Below, in pieces: positions 20,044 through 31,491 of a stretch of 64,000 nt of DNA (position 1 is its first letter; every line of letters starts with the position of its first letter). Made by a program: the position numbers and the translations under genes. The stretch covers positions 2,418,001-2,482,000 of the forward strand of contig JAQQWL010000001.1 in assembly GCA_038363925.1 (NCBI GenBank), given 5' to 3'. The notes under the pieces are model-generated. The model searched no databases. It had not been told where the DNA came from and saw nothing but the letters and a program-made list of their open reading frames with translations. Origin of the DNA: Apiospora phragmitis. Taxonomy: Eukaryota > Ascomycota > Sordariomycetes > Amphisphaeriales > Apiosporaceae.

Positions 20044-22959
20044 GTTGATTGATAAGCAACCGAAGGCGAATAGATCCTGAGTGTGGCCCCGGGTACCTCG
20101 GACGGAGATCCTCTTTCATCAAAGTGGCCCCCTACACCCAACCCCCGGCCCCCACCTGCCGGGATGACCTGCGATGTAACCTTGTAAGCATATTCCGAGA
20201 AGTGAAAACCAGACCTGGGCGCGTTCCAGGTCCTGCTTCGTGGATGATGCCAGTCCAAGGCTCGCTGCAGGAAAGAGTCGGAGAAGGAGTCGCTCGGTTT
20301 CTGACCCAACTATATGAACCGGGGAAGTTGAGCCGTGGAGGGTTTACAAGAGATCTCATCTACAACGCGCTTCGCATTGACACCTCCTTTTTGGGGGTAT
20401 GACAGGAATTCTGTATCGTACTGTAAAGCCCTACTTCACGAGCAATGGATTGTAGCCATCTTGGCAGTTCTACCGTCATATACAGGTTGGTAAGTACTTT
20501 GGGTCGTGGACTTATTACATTTAGAAGTATCATGGTACATCTCTGCTATACTACCTCCCGGTAGAGGCATTTAGAAGGGGCTCAGGGGTTGGCTCAAAGA
20601 CGTAGACTTTATAGATTCAAAATGGAGTGGTCATTTGGTTGGAGCAAAAGGGGGCGCATCATATTCGCCAAAAGTGAGTACGTGTGGCACTGAGATATGC
20701 GCCGGATAAAGCCATGTACATGTTCAGGCTACCATAAGATCACGGTAATTATCGGATACGGGTTGCGAAACTAGTTACTTCTTATCCATTATATTCCTCT
20801 CCCAGTCCAATCTTGGCTACAGATAGTCAACCAAGTATACCAAGGACGGTGAGTATGTTTTGCGGCCGTACCGGCCTGCACTTTTTCAGTCGGTGATATG
20901 GTCTTTCCTGCCTGTTCTCGTGGCGTTCTCATTTCCCTATCCTCACCACATGGCAGTTTCATCACAGATGATTTAACACCCCTCTCTCCTAGCGGACGTT
21001 ATTTCTAAGGATACTACGGCAACAAGAAACAGAGCGATGAATTGTCACCCGAGTCCAGCCGACTGGGCAAAGTTCGTTTTTGGAGCTTCCTCTGGTCCAA
21101 CTTTAACCACCCCGGGTTGATCACATCAAGCAACGGCAAGGTTGACAAGATGGGTTATCCCTTGGGTTCGGAGAATGATCATATTCGGGTTATTCTTGCC
21201 ATATCTGGGTCCAAAACACGGTAAGAAGCAACATCGCAAAGGAACAACAGCGTTCTCTGCCTAAAGCCGCACGATGCATCTGAAGCTCAAGGAGATTTCG
21301 TGGTGTTCAGAGGGGAGGCGGGTGACAGCGATGGTGGTGAGGTGATCAAACCGGACGCACAAATCACAGCGCGCTTATGCTCTGAGTGGCTTGACCAAAA
21401 CAACTTTGGTATTATGTCTTCAGGTGTGGGAAATCTCACATCACCAGGTGTTGCCACTGATATTCCCATGATGGAAATGGGTGAAAACCAGCCGGATTCA
21501 CCGATCGTGATGCAGTACAAGCCCGTCCGACTAAGGGGTTGTTGGGGACACTTGTTACCTGGTGGCCAAGACCTATCCAAGCTAGTACGTGTGGCACCAT
21601 AGGTTAGAATGAATCGCAAGGAGGATTCTGAGCAATGCGATAAAACAATATCTTGCTGTATATACTTGCAATAAGTGCCGTGTACCTGTACTCAAATTTG
21701 CCATCCAGCAACGGGCAACTGACGTACCATCCAGCAGTATGATAGTGGTGGCGTAACTTCGGTAGACGCGGCATACTTGCTCTGCAGCTGGTCGATGGGC
21801 ACGTCCATTCTCCAGTTGACTGTGGTCGCTACGTCAGGTGATGCCGCAGATGAATGGAGTGAGCGGCACTCCGGAAAACTGCCTCGAGCCCAAGGGTGAA
21901 GCCGAGATACGCACCAGGAGGATCCTAATAGCCAGAGCATGGTGATGTAGACCGAACCGGAGGGAAGCCATGGGAGGAGCAGTGACCGCGGTGTAACACA
22001 GTAAATGCGCGATGACTCGCCTTCTATCGGAGATGTGCTGTCGCTACTCCAGTCTCTGTCAACAGCCTTCCCGAAGTTGATATATGTAAGGAGGCGAAGA
22101 TGATGGGCAAAAGTGTGGTTGAACGATGACCTGAGAGGTGTGTGAAAAGGTGGACAAATGCACATCATGTTCCTTCCCTCTGTTGATCGATTTGGTGAAA
22201 TCACTTACTCCGCTATGTTATGCGATACACGATACATGGAAATGTTAAGGCCTTGTTTCCGACTTCGGTTACGCGCTCGATGCGCTGACGGATGCGCTGA
22301 CGATGTCACCCGCTACTCCTCATTGTTCGGTTTTCACGTTCGAGACCGACAGGCTGGATGAATGAATCCCTGTGCACCAAAAGAAGGCATCATTCCCCCA
22401 AAACCAGACATTGATCTGAAAGCAGTGCTTTTATTGTTGATGTATGTATGTAAAGTCTTCAACCCCATAGTAGATAACCCAAAGACTGTCTGGTGGGGTG
22501 ACGCCGACCCCACGGAGCCGCCTGTCGCTCGGGAACCCATATGATGGGGATTGATGCCATCGAACGCCGCAGAAAAACGAAGAAGAAGAGCCGATAGACG
22601 CCTTCCTCAGATTTCACCCAACCATTGGGGAAGAAGAAAAAGAAGAAGCAAAATAAACGCCTTGAGGGGAGTAGTAGGTTTGGGCCGCCCCTATGTTTCG
22701 TTATCATCTCTTTGCATCATTTGTTTGTCCGGTGAATATGCATCTTGTAATGGAATGTCTTCTTCCCCAGTCAACAATCAGGCACGAACCTCGCTCCTCC
22801 GTCCGTAGTAGTAAGAACGCTTTTCCTCCTTTCTTTCTTTCTATATTTGCTTCTTGCGGTCGGTCGCCCATCCACTTGGCTAGGCTGTTTGCCTCTCCAG
22901 TCTTCTTTTGTGTGTCATGTTTGTTGTTTGTTTGTTCGCTCAAATCAACTCCACCATCA
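20044..22959. other. Long intergenic stretch, no convincing gene
   Basis: 2.9 kb of normal-composition DNA. Open frames at 21042-21224, 21300-21602 and 21692-22204 (minus) lack start context, introns or motifs, and I cannot support them. The right end, with GAA/AAG-rich runs near 22560-22660, probably contains the 3' untranslated part of the 22960 gene. It could hide lncRNA or degraded genes. Confidence 0.45.
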
Positions 22960-23463
22960 TCACAGACTTAAACGATCCAGGCTCAGACGGTCATTGCTCC
23001 GCACCCGCTTCACGACGCCCAGCTTGAAGAACTTCTCCTCGCCGCCCGCCGTCCGGCCGCCAATGTACCACTTGTCCGCCCCCCTGGCGTCGCGGAACCC
23101 CTCGCTCGAGCTGTCACTGCCGCGTCGGTGCCCTCCGCGACTGCCGGGCGATGAGGGTATGGGCATGCCGCCGTGGTGGTGGCCCGCGCGGGGCGAGTGG
23201 ATGGGGAGCTGGTTCATGACGCTTCCCGCTCCCGCCGCTGCCGACGACGTCGACGTGGAAGAGGCTGTCGGTACGGCAGGCGTGGACGTCGCGAGACCGC
23301 GGGCGGCCCCCGGTGCGGAGCCGGACGAACTGCTGGACTGGGTATGTGTGTGGGTCTTGGAGGGTTGGGACGAGGCGGAGAGGGCGGAGGCGGAGGGGGG
23401 CGCCTGGAGTCGGAAGGCGGCGAAGAAGGAGGAGAGGAAGAAAGGCCGCTGCGAGGACGGCAT
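22960..23463 (-). CDS. Conserved-looking protein of unknown function, 167 residues
   Basis: A single exon from the ATG at 23463 to TGA at 22960. The N-terminus MPSSQRPFFLSSFFAAFRL is hydrophobic/aromatic. A low-complexity Ser/Ala/Thr/Gly region with a GHHHGGMP motif follows (residues 20-115). The C-terminal 50 residues are compact and unbiased: SDSSSEGFRDARGADKWY, then IGGRTAGGEEKFFKLGVVKR, ending in a doubled DRLSL motif. From memory, similar C-termini occur in short filamentous-fungal proteins of unknown function; this is not verified. The long upstream region (23464-23950) is pyrimidine/purine-skewed and probably a long 5'UTR. No function can be given; nothing suggests an enzyme. Confidence 0.6.
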   Translation of the reverse strand: MPSSQRPFFLSSFFAAFRLQAPPSASALSASSQPSKTHTHTQSSSSSGSAPGAARGLATSTPAVPTASSTSTSSAAAGAGSVMNQLPIHSPRAGHHHGGMPIPSSPGSRGGHRRGSDSSSEGFRDARGADKWYIGGRTAGGEEKFFKLGVVKRVRSNDRLSLDRLSL

Positions 23464-24802
23464 CTTGGGGGCGGGTTGGAAGAAAGATGCCGGCAGCCGG
23501 GTGCTGCGTCGATACAGTAGATGGTTCAGAAGTGGTGGTTGGGTGTGTTGGTAACCTCTCGACCGCTGATCCCGCAAGTTCCTCCGCCGATGGCTCGTAG
23601 TTTGTGTGGGTGGTACTTGTGAAAGCCGACAAACCCTATTGATTGCGATAGATGTGTGGTGTATTTTAAATCGTCTCGTTTGTCTGGCTCTGGTGTATGT
23701 AGCTGAGTTGGATGAGGCTTTGTTGTTGATGCACGTGGATTTCGGAGTTGTGTGTCCGTGGGTGTTTGTGGGTGTGCCTGGACCCGAGGATAGTGGCTGT
23801 CGGGTTGTCGGGGTTGCTTGGACTTTGCTCGTGTGATTGATCGTGATGCGCAAAGCAGCTGTTTTTTCTTGCTGGTTGTTTGGTTCCTTTGAACCGGTAC
23901 CGCACACCCTGAAGCCACTAACCTAAAAAGCTTCGATTGATCCGACAAGTCGGTTCTCTTTCTTTTCTGTGTCGATGTTACAACCGAGAGAGACCGAAGT
24001 GTGATCGAACTATAGTGGATTTCGCGGGAACCGAGTATATGGTGGTTGCGTTGTGGGAGACGACTTCAGGAGGGAGTAATGGTCAGGTTATCATCGTACG
24101 ACGCCGCGGTTATCGTAATCTGATGGAAGGGCACCAGGAAGAATCCTGAACGGTTACGTCGGTTTGTCGTGCTGAGGGAGGGTTGCACGCACGCACACAA
24201 ACCTGCATTTGCGCATCAAGTTCGGGTCGGCGGTCATCGCACATGCAAGTCCCAGTCCCACTCCCAGGCGGTTTTCCAGTGCGACCGCCCAGCTGGCTGA
24301 GCTGTCTCGCTGGCTGGGCCAATCAAAGGAAAACGGTTGGTGAGCAAAGGGCACGCTAGAACGCTAGAACACTTAAAACACCCACTATGGCTACCCGTCC
24401 ATCGGCCATTGTCGGGTCGCCCTTCTCGCTCTCTCTCGCTCTTTGATCCAGCCCCAACCCTCAACCGCTCTCGGAAAAGTCACTTTGCGGGGAGATTGGC
24501 AGATCATACGATGAGTCGATTTCCACTACTAATAATAAAACGTCAACTGGTACATATTGTGACATAACTCCCACATACTCGGTAGATGAGCACTTGAAAG
24601 ACCCGGGCCTCCCGGGGACATTCGGATGGCTGGGCGATCCTCTTTGTGCGCCACACTGCACCTACAGTAGCTCATTTGTCTGTGGCTTTGCGGTTGGGCA
24701 GACGGGCTACCTTACCCCTGACGTCTCTGGATTCACAGCAGCAAAGTGAACATTGATTAACTGGCCATCTAATTAATTAACTATGTAGACACGCCCATGC
24801 AT
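23464..24802. other. Intergenic: probable long 5'UTR and divergent promoter
   Basis: The minus strand from 23950 to 23464 stays open without a good start and is CA/AC-rich, as in long fungal 5'UTRs. No motif-bearing frame is found from 23950 to 24802. CTCTCGCTCTCTCTCGCTC at 24424-24442 is a simple pyrimidine repeat. Confidence 0.4.
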
Positions 24803-26901
24803 TCACCACATGAAACGCTGCACGTTACCGCCGTCTAGAAGAGTTCCGTCCTCGGCTTTCCAGTAGAAAGGCCTCGTCAGAAAGATATACATGGTCATGA
24901 CGTTGATGAGAAGGAACCAGATAGTTTCCAATACCAACCTGATATCAAACCGGTTACCGAACCGCACCAACCAGATAGACGACGGCTTGTCTGTTGCAAT
25001 CTGGTGTGTTCCAAGAAGTTCGTCGATTGACCAAGCGGGCACCAAAAGTCTCCAGAACACCCATGGCAAGATGAAATATCGGGGTTCCACCAGTGGGGCC
25101 GTCATAAGAGACAAGGCTTTCGTCAACAGGAGAATGAGGACTGTGGATGTCGAAGGCGATTGAGAGAGTTCGGGCTTGACCATCTCCCCCACCGAAATGG
25201 TAATAATGGGAGGAGCATCCAATCCAGGTTTGGGGGATTTGCTGTCGTACAAGGCAGACCAGGAGAGCCAGCCACAGAAAACATACACGGCCACCAGCGC
25301 GTGCCTGACGAGGGTTCCCCGAAGTATGGAATACCGGAAGACGTAGAACGTATAGTGGCGATTGTCGGCGAGAGTGAAGGGGTGAATGATGGTGTTGAAG
25401 TGAACAATCAGCAAGCCAACCATCAGACACGCAGCCACCAGCAGTGCTGACAGTAGCGGGCCATTGGAGAAGACAGCATTGAACGCCCTCAAGAGTGCAC
25501 TCTTGTTCTCCGCAAGTGGTTGCCGGCCTCGTGATGCCGGTTGACGATGGGAGGTGACGATGACTTTGTGACAAACTGGTGTGCTGCTTCAAAACACCGG
25601 AAAATCTGTGGGATGAACAATGGGGCCGAGAAGAAGGCAAACAGGGGCCAAATGTAGAGCATCTGAGCCGCGTGCAGAGTAGCAACGTGATTCGACTTAT
25701 CGCCCAATACGACGCCGCCGTTCCAGACAACAAACCCCACGAAAAGAGACAAAGTTACGATGTGTGGATAGATTCGTCGTAGCATGGTGCCGAAGTTACA
25801 CAACGCCGCGCAGGCAAGACTGAAAACACACAGAGCCAAGTCCGCCGGCCAGGCATCGCCCACAGGCGGGTCGTAAACTTCACCATGCGTGTACTTCCAA
25901 GGGAAGTATTGGGGCTTTGCGTTGCCTAGAGATGGGTCATAAACATGACCTTGGGTGTATCTCCAAGGGAAGAGCTGGAACTGTGATTGTATCACGTTGA
26001 AAGAAGCATCGGCAGGCTCGCGATTGAGACTTTTGAGGGCTGCCACGGCTTCCAGGCCGCCCATGTACACCACGACCCAGAACACGTTGGTCTGTCTCAT
26101 GGACAATGCGCAGACGCCCAGCGCGACCGTGTAAACGTCATTGAGAAAACTGGGAGGGCCGGATCGGGAGGATACCCTCGCCTTGTGGTTGGAGTAAGCC
26201 GCGAGAACTACGCAGGTCGAGAGGACATCGGTGTAGAACAAGCCAGAGAAGAAGAACAAAACGGGGAAAAGGGCGATGTTGAAACCGGAGTGCAGCGCAT
26301 AGTTTGACCGGAGGGGAGACGATGGTGTTCTCCCTTGATGGTAGGCTGGCAGCAGAAAGTTGCGAAGAGCGAGGTCCAGAAAATGGCGACAACGTTGAAC
26401 TGGCGCAGGGTTTGGGCCGAGCAATCAGACTTGCCCACAAAACGTGTCCATGCTATAGCAGCAAGATACCTGAACTTGTCAACCAAGGGGCAATTGAGTC
26501 AAAACATCATGATGGAAATACTTACAGTCCGGGAGGAGTAGTAATCTTGTCGTCCCATTGCGAGTATCTGCCCTGGCAGTAGACTTGGGTTTGCGGGATG
26601 TGGAAGAATTCATCCTTTTTGCCCCTAATCAGTCTCCTTGCTCATTGAGATATGTGAGTACTTGTCAACTTACCAAGTAGGGTGCCGGCACAGATGCATT
26701 GACGTAGCTGAGCCACAGGGATGCAAACAATACAAGGACCGAGTTGAGGAGCCCAAATTTGACAAGAATGCTGGCGTCGAGCTCGCCGTGGTTGTACTGC
26801 TGCGAAAGCCTTCCCAATGCAATGGCGAAGACGCCGGAGCTGAAAATGAGGATGAATTTCTGATCCAAGACCAGGTCCAGGGCCTCGGTCAGAAATTCCA
26901 T
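24803..26901 (-). CDS. ALG10: Dol-P-Glc:Glc2Man9GlcNAc2-PP-Dol alpha-1,2-glucosyltransferase (ALG10/DIE2)
   Basis: Adds the third, terminal glucose to the lipid-linked oligosaccharide in the ER membrane before N-glycan transfer. Exon 1 (from the ATG at 26901) has two hydrophobic helices ending VPAPYL. After an intron comes [17 protein letters not shown], the family signature, then [11 protein letters not shown]. Next are [26 protein letters not shown], and in the last part [18 protein letters not shown] and [17 protein letters not shown], ending QRFMW. Two one-base deletions are needed: one between about 26300 and 26400, one near 25490-25510 before the final helices. Both look like homopolymer undercalls, because a broken copy of this conserved gene without other damage is unlikely. 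A near-duplicated loop ([13 protein letters not shown], then [13 protein letters not shown]) is present around 25860-25980. Confidence 0.88.
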
Positions 26902-27917
26902 GGCGAGGGGATCCGATGCCGTTAAATCATGACCTTCCGGAGTCTAGGAGTAGCATCAAAGAGTGTAGTGTGCTGCCGGCAGTGTGTTGCCTAATGGCCT
27001 CGGATGCAGATGAAGTTGCGATGTGGCAGTTGAGACCCGGTACGGAGGTGGAAAGACAGTGTGGAGCTTGAGCTTGGTGGGCATTGACAGACACGCTGTA
27101 TCTTTGGGTCGTTATTGCTTCAGCTATCCGAACTTTCTATCCGCACATTGCTCAATACATATTCCAGCAATTGCATCTGAGCTTCTAGGACTATAAGCTT
27201 ATGATACTAGCATCGGTATTCAAAAAGCCCAGCCCTTGAAGAATGCCTACAGTCAAGTGTATCTATGTTCACCTTGTGATTTGTTGTTCAGCTCGAAATA
27301 CCCTGTAGCCTGTTGGCTGGCTGTAGAGCCGGCATGAGACGCTAACCTTAGCCCGTAAATCCAGTCTCGCATCCCTGGCGATATATTCTTGCTTTCTTCG
27401 ACAAGGACGCCGCCTTGTTTGGTTGACTTGGCTTTGCTTACACATGTATGTTATTAAGTTTAGCTATTCAGACCTGCTCTCCAGTCGGCTTGTTTCTGTG
27501 CTTAGTCACTACCTAGGTAGAAACAGAGAAGACTTGGCTGCCGGTCACCATACCTATGCTGACGTGCCTCGTTAACATGCATTATATTGTACCTAAGTTA
27601 CTGCTATTTGATGAATACATGTAGATCCAGGAATTCGCCATGAGTAACCGCAGCTGCCGCACTGTACCTGAGACCCCTGCGGCTAGGCCATTTGGAGCTT
27701 AAATCCACCCCCACGGCAACGCAAACGCCCTAACCTAAGCTTTTTGACTGCATTCCATTCATCGGACCTTAATCTGAGCTGAGGGACGTACGACATCATA
27801 CCCAAAAGCCTCAATTCGTTCGACTGTTTCCCCTCCATTCAACTTTTTCTCTCTTGACTGATTCAAGACCCCACCTCCCCATTGAGTGCTGTGCCACCCA
27901 GGCATGCAATCGCCAGA
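26902..27917. promoter_or_regulatory. Divergent promoter region between ALG10 and DHODH
   Basis: About 1 kb with no open frame of note. The last 100 bases before the DHODH ATG are pyrimidine-rich (TTCAACTTTTTCTCTCTTG at 27838-27856), typical of fungal core promoters. No specific factor site is claimed. Confidence 0.4.
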
Positions 27918-29645
27918 ATGGCGTCCTCAGTCCGACTCACACAGCGTGCCGTGCGCTCTTCCACGGCGTTCCTAGCTCAGAGCTTGACGAGACAGCAATG
28001 CCCACGCCTCTCGCGATCCTTGCCCAGCAAACGATATAACTCAACGACTGGCACTACTGCTACTACTACTTCTCCTTCCTCTTCTTCGTCTACTGTGCCG
28101 CCTTCTCCGTCGACAGCCTCCACCTCCTCCTCCTCGACATCGTCCTCGTACTCCGCACCCCGAACGGCCTCGTACGCCGCGTTCCGCGCCAAAATCCTGC
28201 TCTACTCCACGCTCCTCGCCACGTCGGGCTACCTCGCCTACTTCTACGCCACCGACACGCGCGCCTCAGTCCACCAATGGCTCGTGCCGCGGCTGATCCG
28301 CACCCTCTGGCCCGACGCCGAGGACGCTCACGACGTCGGCGTGCAGGCCATGAAGAACCTGTACCCGGTCAACCTGCACGTCCGCGAGCGCTCGGGCGCC
28401 CACGTCGACGCCGGCCTCGGCCTGTCCGTCTTCGGCCACCCGCTCGCGAACCCGATCGGCATCTCGGCGGGGCTCGACAAGCACGCCGACATCATCGACC
28501 CGCTCTTCGCCCTCGGCGCCGGTTTGGTTGAGGTCGGCGGCTGCACCCCGCTCGCCCAGCCGGGCAACCCACGTCCCCGCATGTTCCGCGTCCCGGGCAT
28601 CGACGGCCTCATCAACCGCTACGGCCTCAACTCGCACGGGGCCGACGACATGGCCATGCGCCTCCGCAATCGCGTCCGCTTATACGCCCGCGCCCACGGG
28701 CTGACCGAAGCTGAGGTCCTCAACGGCGAGGGCGCCGTTCCGCCCGGCAGTCTGGCTCAGGGCAGGCTGCTGGCCGTGCAGATCGCCAAGAACAAGGACA
28801 CGCCCGAGCAGGACGTCGGGGCCGTGAGCCGCGACTACACCTACTGCGTCTCGCGCCTGGCGCCCTACGCCGACATCCTCGTCGTCAACGTGTCGTCGCC
28901 CAACACGCCCGGGCTGCGGGACCTGCAGGCCGTCGAGCCGCTGACGGAGATCCTGAGCGCCGTCGTGGACGAGGCGCGGCGGACCGAGCGCAAGACCAAG
29001 CCCAAGGTCATGGTCAAGGTCTCGCCCGACGAGGACGAGGAGGCCCAGATGGAGGGCATCGTGCAGGCGGTCTGGCGCAGCGGCGTGGACGGCGTTATTG
29101 TTGGCAACACGACCAAGCGCCGAGTTGGTGTCGTGCCGCCGGGTGTGGCCGTGACTGCTAAGGAGGCCGCGACCCTGGGCGAGACGGGCGGTTACTCGGG
29201 ACCTATGATGTTCGGCCGCACGCTCGACCTCGTGAAGCGGTACCGCAAGATGCTAGATGGTCGAAGCCTGGCCCTCACCCAACCCAGCGCGGAGGGCAAG
29301 CGCACCGTCCACGATGAGAAGAAGGACATCGCTGACGAGGCCGTCGGCGCCAGCCTGGCCGGGCTCGAGGGAACGCCGACGGGCATGATCGAGGACGACA
29401 CGACGACGCCGCTGTCCAAGTCATCGACCCGTAGTCAGAAGACGGTCGATGACGGCTCGCGCAGCCAGAAGGTCATCTTCGCGACGGGCGGCATCTCCAC
29501 GGGCGAGCAGGCGCTCCAGATCCTTAACGCCGGCGCCAGCTTGGCCATGGTCTACACGGGGCTGGTGTACGGGGGTGCTGGCACGGTGACTCGCATCAAG
29601 GGGGAGATGAAGCAGATCATGGAGGGTGGTGAGAAGAAGGCATAG
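27918..29645 (+). CDS. URA9: Dihydroorotate dehydrogenase, mitochondrial (class 2)
   Basis: Oxidises dihydroorotate to orotate in de novo pyrimidine synthesis, passing electrons to ubiquinone at the inner mitochondrial membrane. Single exon, 575 residues, ATG at 27918 (context CCAGAATGG). The N-terminus is a basic presequence followed by a long Ser/Thr-rich spacer and one membrane helix (LLYSTLLATSGYLAYFYA). The barrel shows GISAGLDKHA (FMN/orotate loop), the NRYGLNSHG loop, NVSSPNTPGLRDL (Asn and catalytic Ser of class 2 enzymes), KVSPD, VGNTT, and ATGGISTG plus MVYTGLVYGG near the end (phosphate binding). A 75-residue hydrophilic insertion (about residues 440-515) precedes ATGGI, as in other filamentous fungi. 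The frame is clean. Gene symbol follows the yeast mitochondrial-type name. Confidence 0.95.
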   Translation: MASSVRLTQRAVRSSTAFLAQSLTRQQCPRLSRSLPSKRYNSTTGTTATTTSPSSSSSTVPPSPSTASTSSSSTSSSYSAPRTASYAAFRAKILLYSTLLATSGYLAYFYATDTRASVHQWLVPRLIRTLWPDAEDAHDVGVQAMKNLYPVNLHVRERSGAHVDAGLGLSVFGHPLANPIGISAGLDKHADIIDPLFALGAGLVEVGGCTPLAQPGNPRPRMFRVPGIDGLINRYGLNSHGADDMAMRLRNRVRLYARAHGLTEAEVLNGEGAVPPGSLAQGRLLAVQIAKNKDTPEQDVGAVSRDYTYCVSRLAPYADILVVNVSSPNTPGLRDLQAVEPLTEILSAVVDEARRTERKTKPKVMVKVSPDEDEEAQMEGIVQAVWRSGVDGVIVGNTTKRRVGVVPPGVAVTAKEAATLGETGGYSGPMMFGRTLDLVKRYRKMLDGRSLALTQPSAEGKRTVHDEKKDIADEAVGASLAGLEGTPTGMIEDDTTTPLSKSSTRSQKTVDDGSRSQKVIFATGGISTGEQALQILNAGASLAMVYTGLVYGGAGTVTRIKGEMKQIMEGGEKKA

Positions 29646-30162
29646 ATCATCATAGATCATCCAGAGAATTGTGTTTCACGTACTTTCAGTTGCGGTTAAA
29701 CAAAATCAAAAATGGCATAAAGGGGGCAGAGAGATGAGGTGATTGCTTTGAAGAAGAAATGAACAGGTTCATGGTGTATGATAGCGATACCACATTCTGA
29801 TGGGGGTTTCCAGCGATCAATGTACATCACACGCGACAAGGGTTTGCCCATAGAGAGCAAGGCAGCATAGAGTACAATGAAGATTTGGCCAGGGACGGCC
29901 AGCAATTTCAACAAATCAAAGTCACCGGAATCATCTCAGTTCAGTGTCGTCTGTGGTGAGAAAGCAGAAGTCTATTGTGTCATTTTGTACAAGAGTTGGC
30001 CGGCCATGCTTGGATATAATCGCTCGCAAGCTGTTCTAATCTCCTTTGCGCCGCTTGCTGCCCTTCTAGCCTCTTCTTCCTCTTCCTCGTCTTCTCTACC
30101 ATGCGACGCTTGAATTGATAATCGACTAACCACCATGGAGAGAGATGCTGGGGTTCGTTCGC
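29646..30162. other. Convergent spacer between DHODH and QCR10
   Basis: 3' flanks of both genes. No coding signal. Contains a CTTCTTCCTCTTCCTCG stretch near 30071-30087. Confidence 0.45.
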
Positions 30163-31014
30163 TTAGAAGGGGTTGTCGGAGGCGGGGATGTCCTTGACGT
30201 AGTAGTTGCGGAGGCCGGGGACCTTCATCAGGATGTCTTGCTGCACGCGCGGGATGCCCGAGGCGTAGAAGATGACGGCGAAGAGGGCGACACCGCCGAA
30301 GGCGCCGGCCTTCATGCCCCTACGAATCGATAAGGGTCAGCATTTTCCTTTTATTTCTGCTTCTCTGATCCGCGCCAGCCTTTTTGACTGCTTCGGCCTG
30401 ATGCGTCCTCGGCCGTTGACTGGCTGAGGTTGGGTGTGACTGGGGAGTGGTGTATACTCACAGCTGGGTGAACTGCTTAGGAGTCCATCCGGCAATGTTA
30501 GGTTGGTAGTGGTACCTGTTTGGTCGCAAACTCTGATCAGCCAGCTATCGCAGAAACCATATTTATGCCATCTCCGAGCGGCGATATCAAAATTTGAGGC
30601 AGTGGTCTCGTTTTCCATGTCTGCTCCTCCAGAAACCAATCGCCCACAACAGCTCCTGTAGTCGACAATACGGCTCCAACAATATCCTCTTTCTCAACAA
30701 GAATCCACCCTCTGACAACCAGACAAAATGAATCGCAGTCCGCTCGAAGACTTCTATTTCCACTCACTTAGGACCGTATGGGCTCTTGTAGGACGGGTAC
30801 GCGGAGTTCTGAGGGCCGCGGCCGCGGATGAGTTCTTGCTACAACGGAGAAGAACAGTGTTAGCAGCGGCCTCTTCTTCTGCTAATTCTACACCGATGCC
30901 CGGCAGTTGGGAGTCGTCGGACGAGGAGGTGGAAGAGAGCAGCGACGACTATGTGCTGGTGTAATTGAATCTCGAGGGGCAAGGCGTGCAACGTACCGTC
31001 TTCTCGAAAGGCAT
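30163..31014 (-). CDS. QCR10: Ubiquinol-cytochrome c reductase subunit 10 (complex III small subunit)
   Basis: A small single-helix subunit of the mitochondrial bc1 complex, near the Rieske protein. Four exons on the minus strand: 30997-31014, 30768-30838, 30462-30515 and 30163-30319. They sum to 300 nt, giving 99 residues with all phases consistent; every intron has GT-AG ends (GTACGT, GTGAGT, GTGAGT donors). The protein starts MPFEKT, then PSYKSPYGPKYHYQPNIAGW (the family signature before the helix), TPKQFTQLGMKAGAFGG, a membrane helix, and the tail IPRVQQDILMKVPGLRNYY ending SDNPF. The frame is clean. The first exon codes only six residues, so automated annotation could miss it. Confidence 0.93.
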
Positions 31015-31491
31015 GGCTGCGAAATAGGGATGGCGGACAATTGGGGTGGTGCAATTGGCGTTGTTCGTTGGCGTTGGATTTGCGTCGAGGGTTCGGTCGG
31101 CAACTCACTCTTGCGCGACATTCAATCTTCAATTCCTGAATTCTGAAAGGACCGGAAGAAGCCGGCGGACAGATGGCGCACGCAAGCCACATTCTGTTGT
31201 TGAAGCTTGGACAGACACTGTTCAGCCGCACCTGCCTTGAGCTTCAGCCACACTCTTTTCCCCCAAATTCCCATTCCTGAGCTGGTGTGGAGAAATGAGC
31301 TGTTGCCCGTACCTGCTTATGCTTTTTGCTTCCCATCCCACCTGCATCTGTCACACTAGTTGAAGCAAGCGACTGTTCTTTGAAGATAGTCGAGGTTGCC
31401 GCTCAAGGCAGCACGAACTTCTAGTTATCTCATAATTAATTCACATACATAATCGCCCATCGTATTTTGGTCCCCCCCGTCTGATTCCATC
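31015..31491. promoter_or_regulatory. Divergent promoter region between QCR10 and MED4
   Basis: 477 bp with no coding signal, placed between two outward-reading housekeeping genes. No site is assigned. Confidence 0.4.

Noticed and set aside
21042..22204. Several 60-170-codon open frames
   Set aside because: No start context, introns, motifs or codon bias; opposite-strand overlaps.
28266..29119. Open frames antisense or in other frames over DHODH
   Set aside because: Shadows of a GC3-rich gene; the sense frame has complete catalytic motifs.
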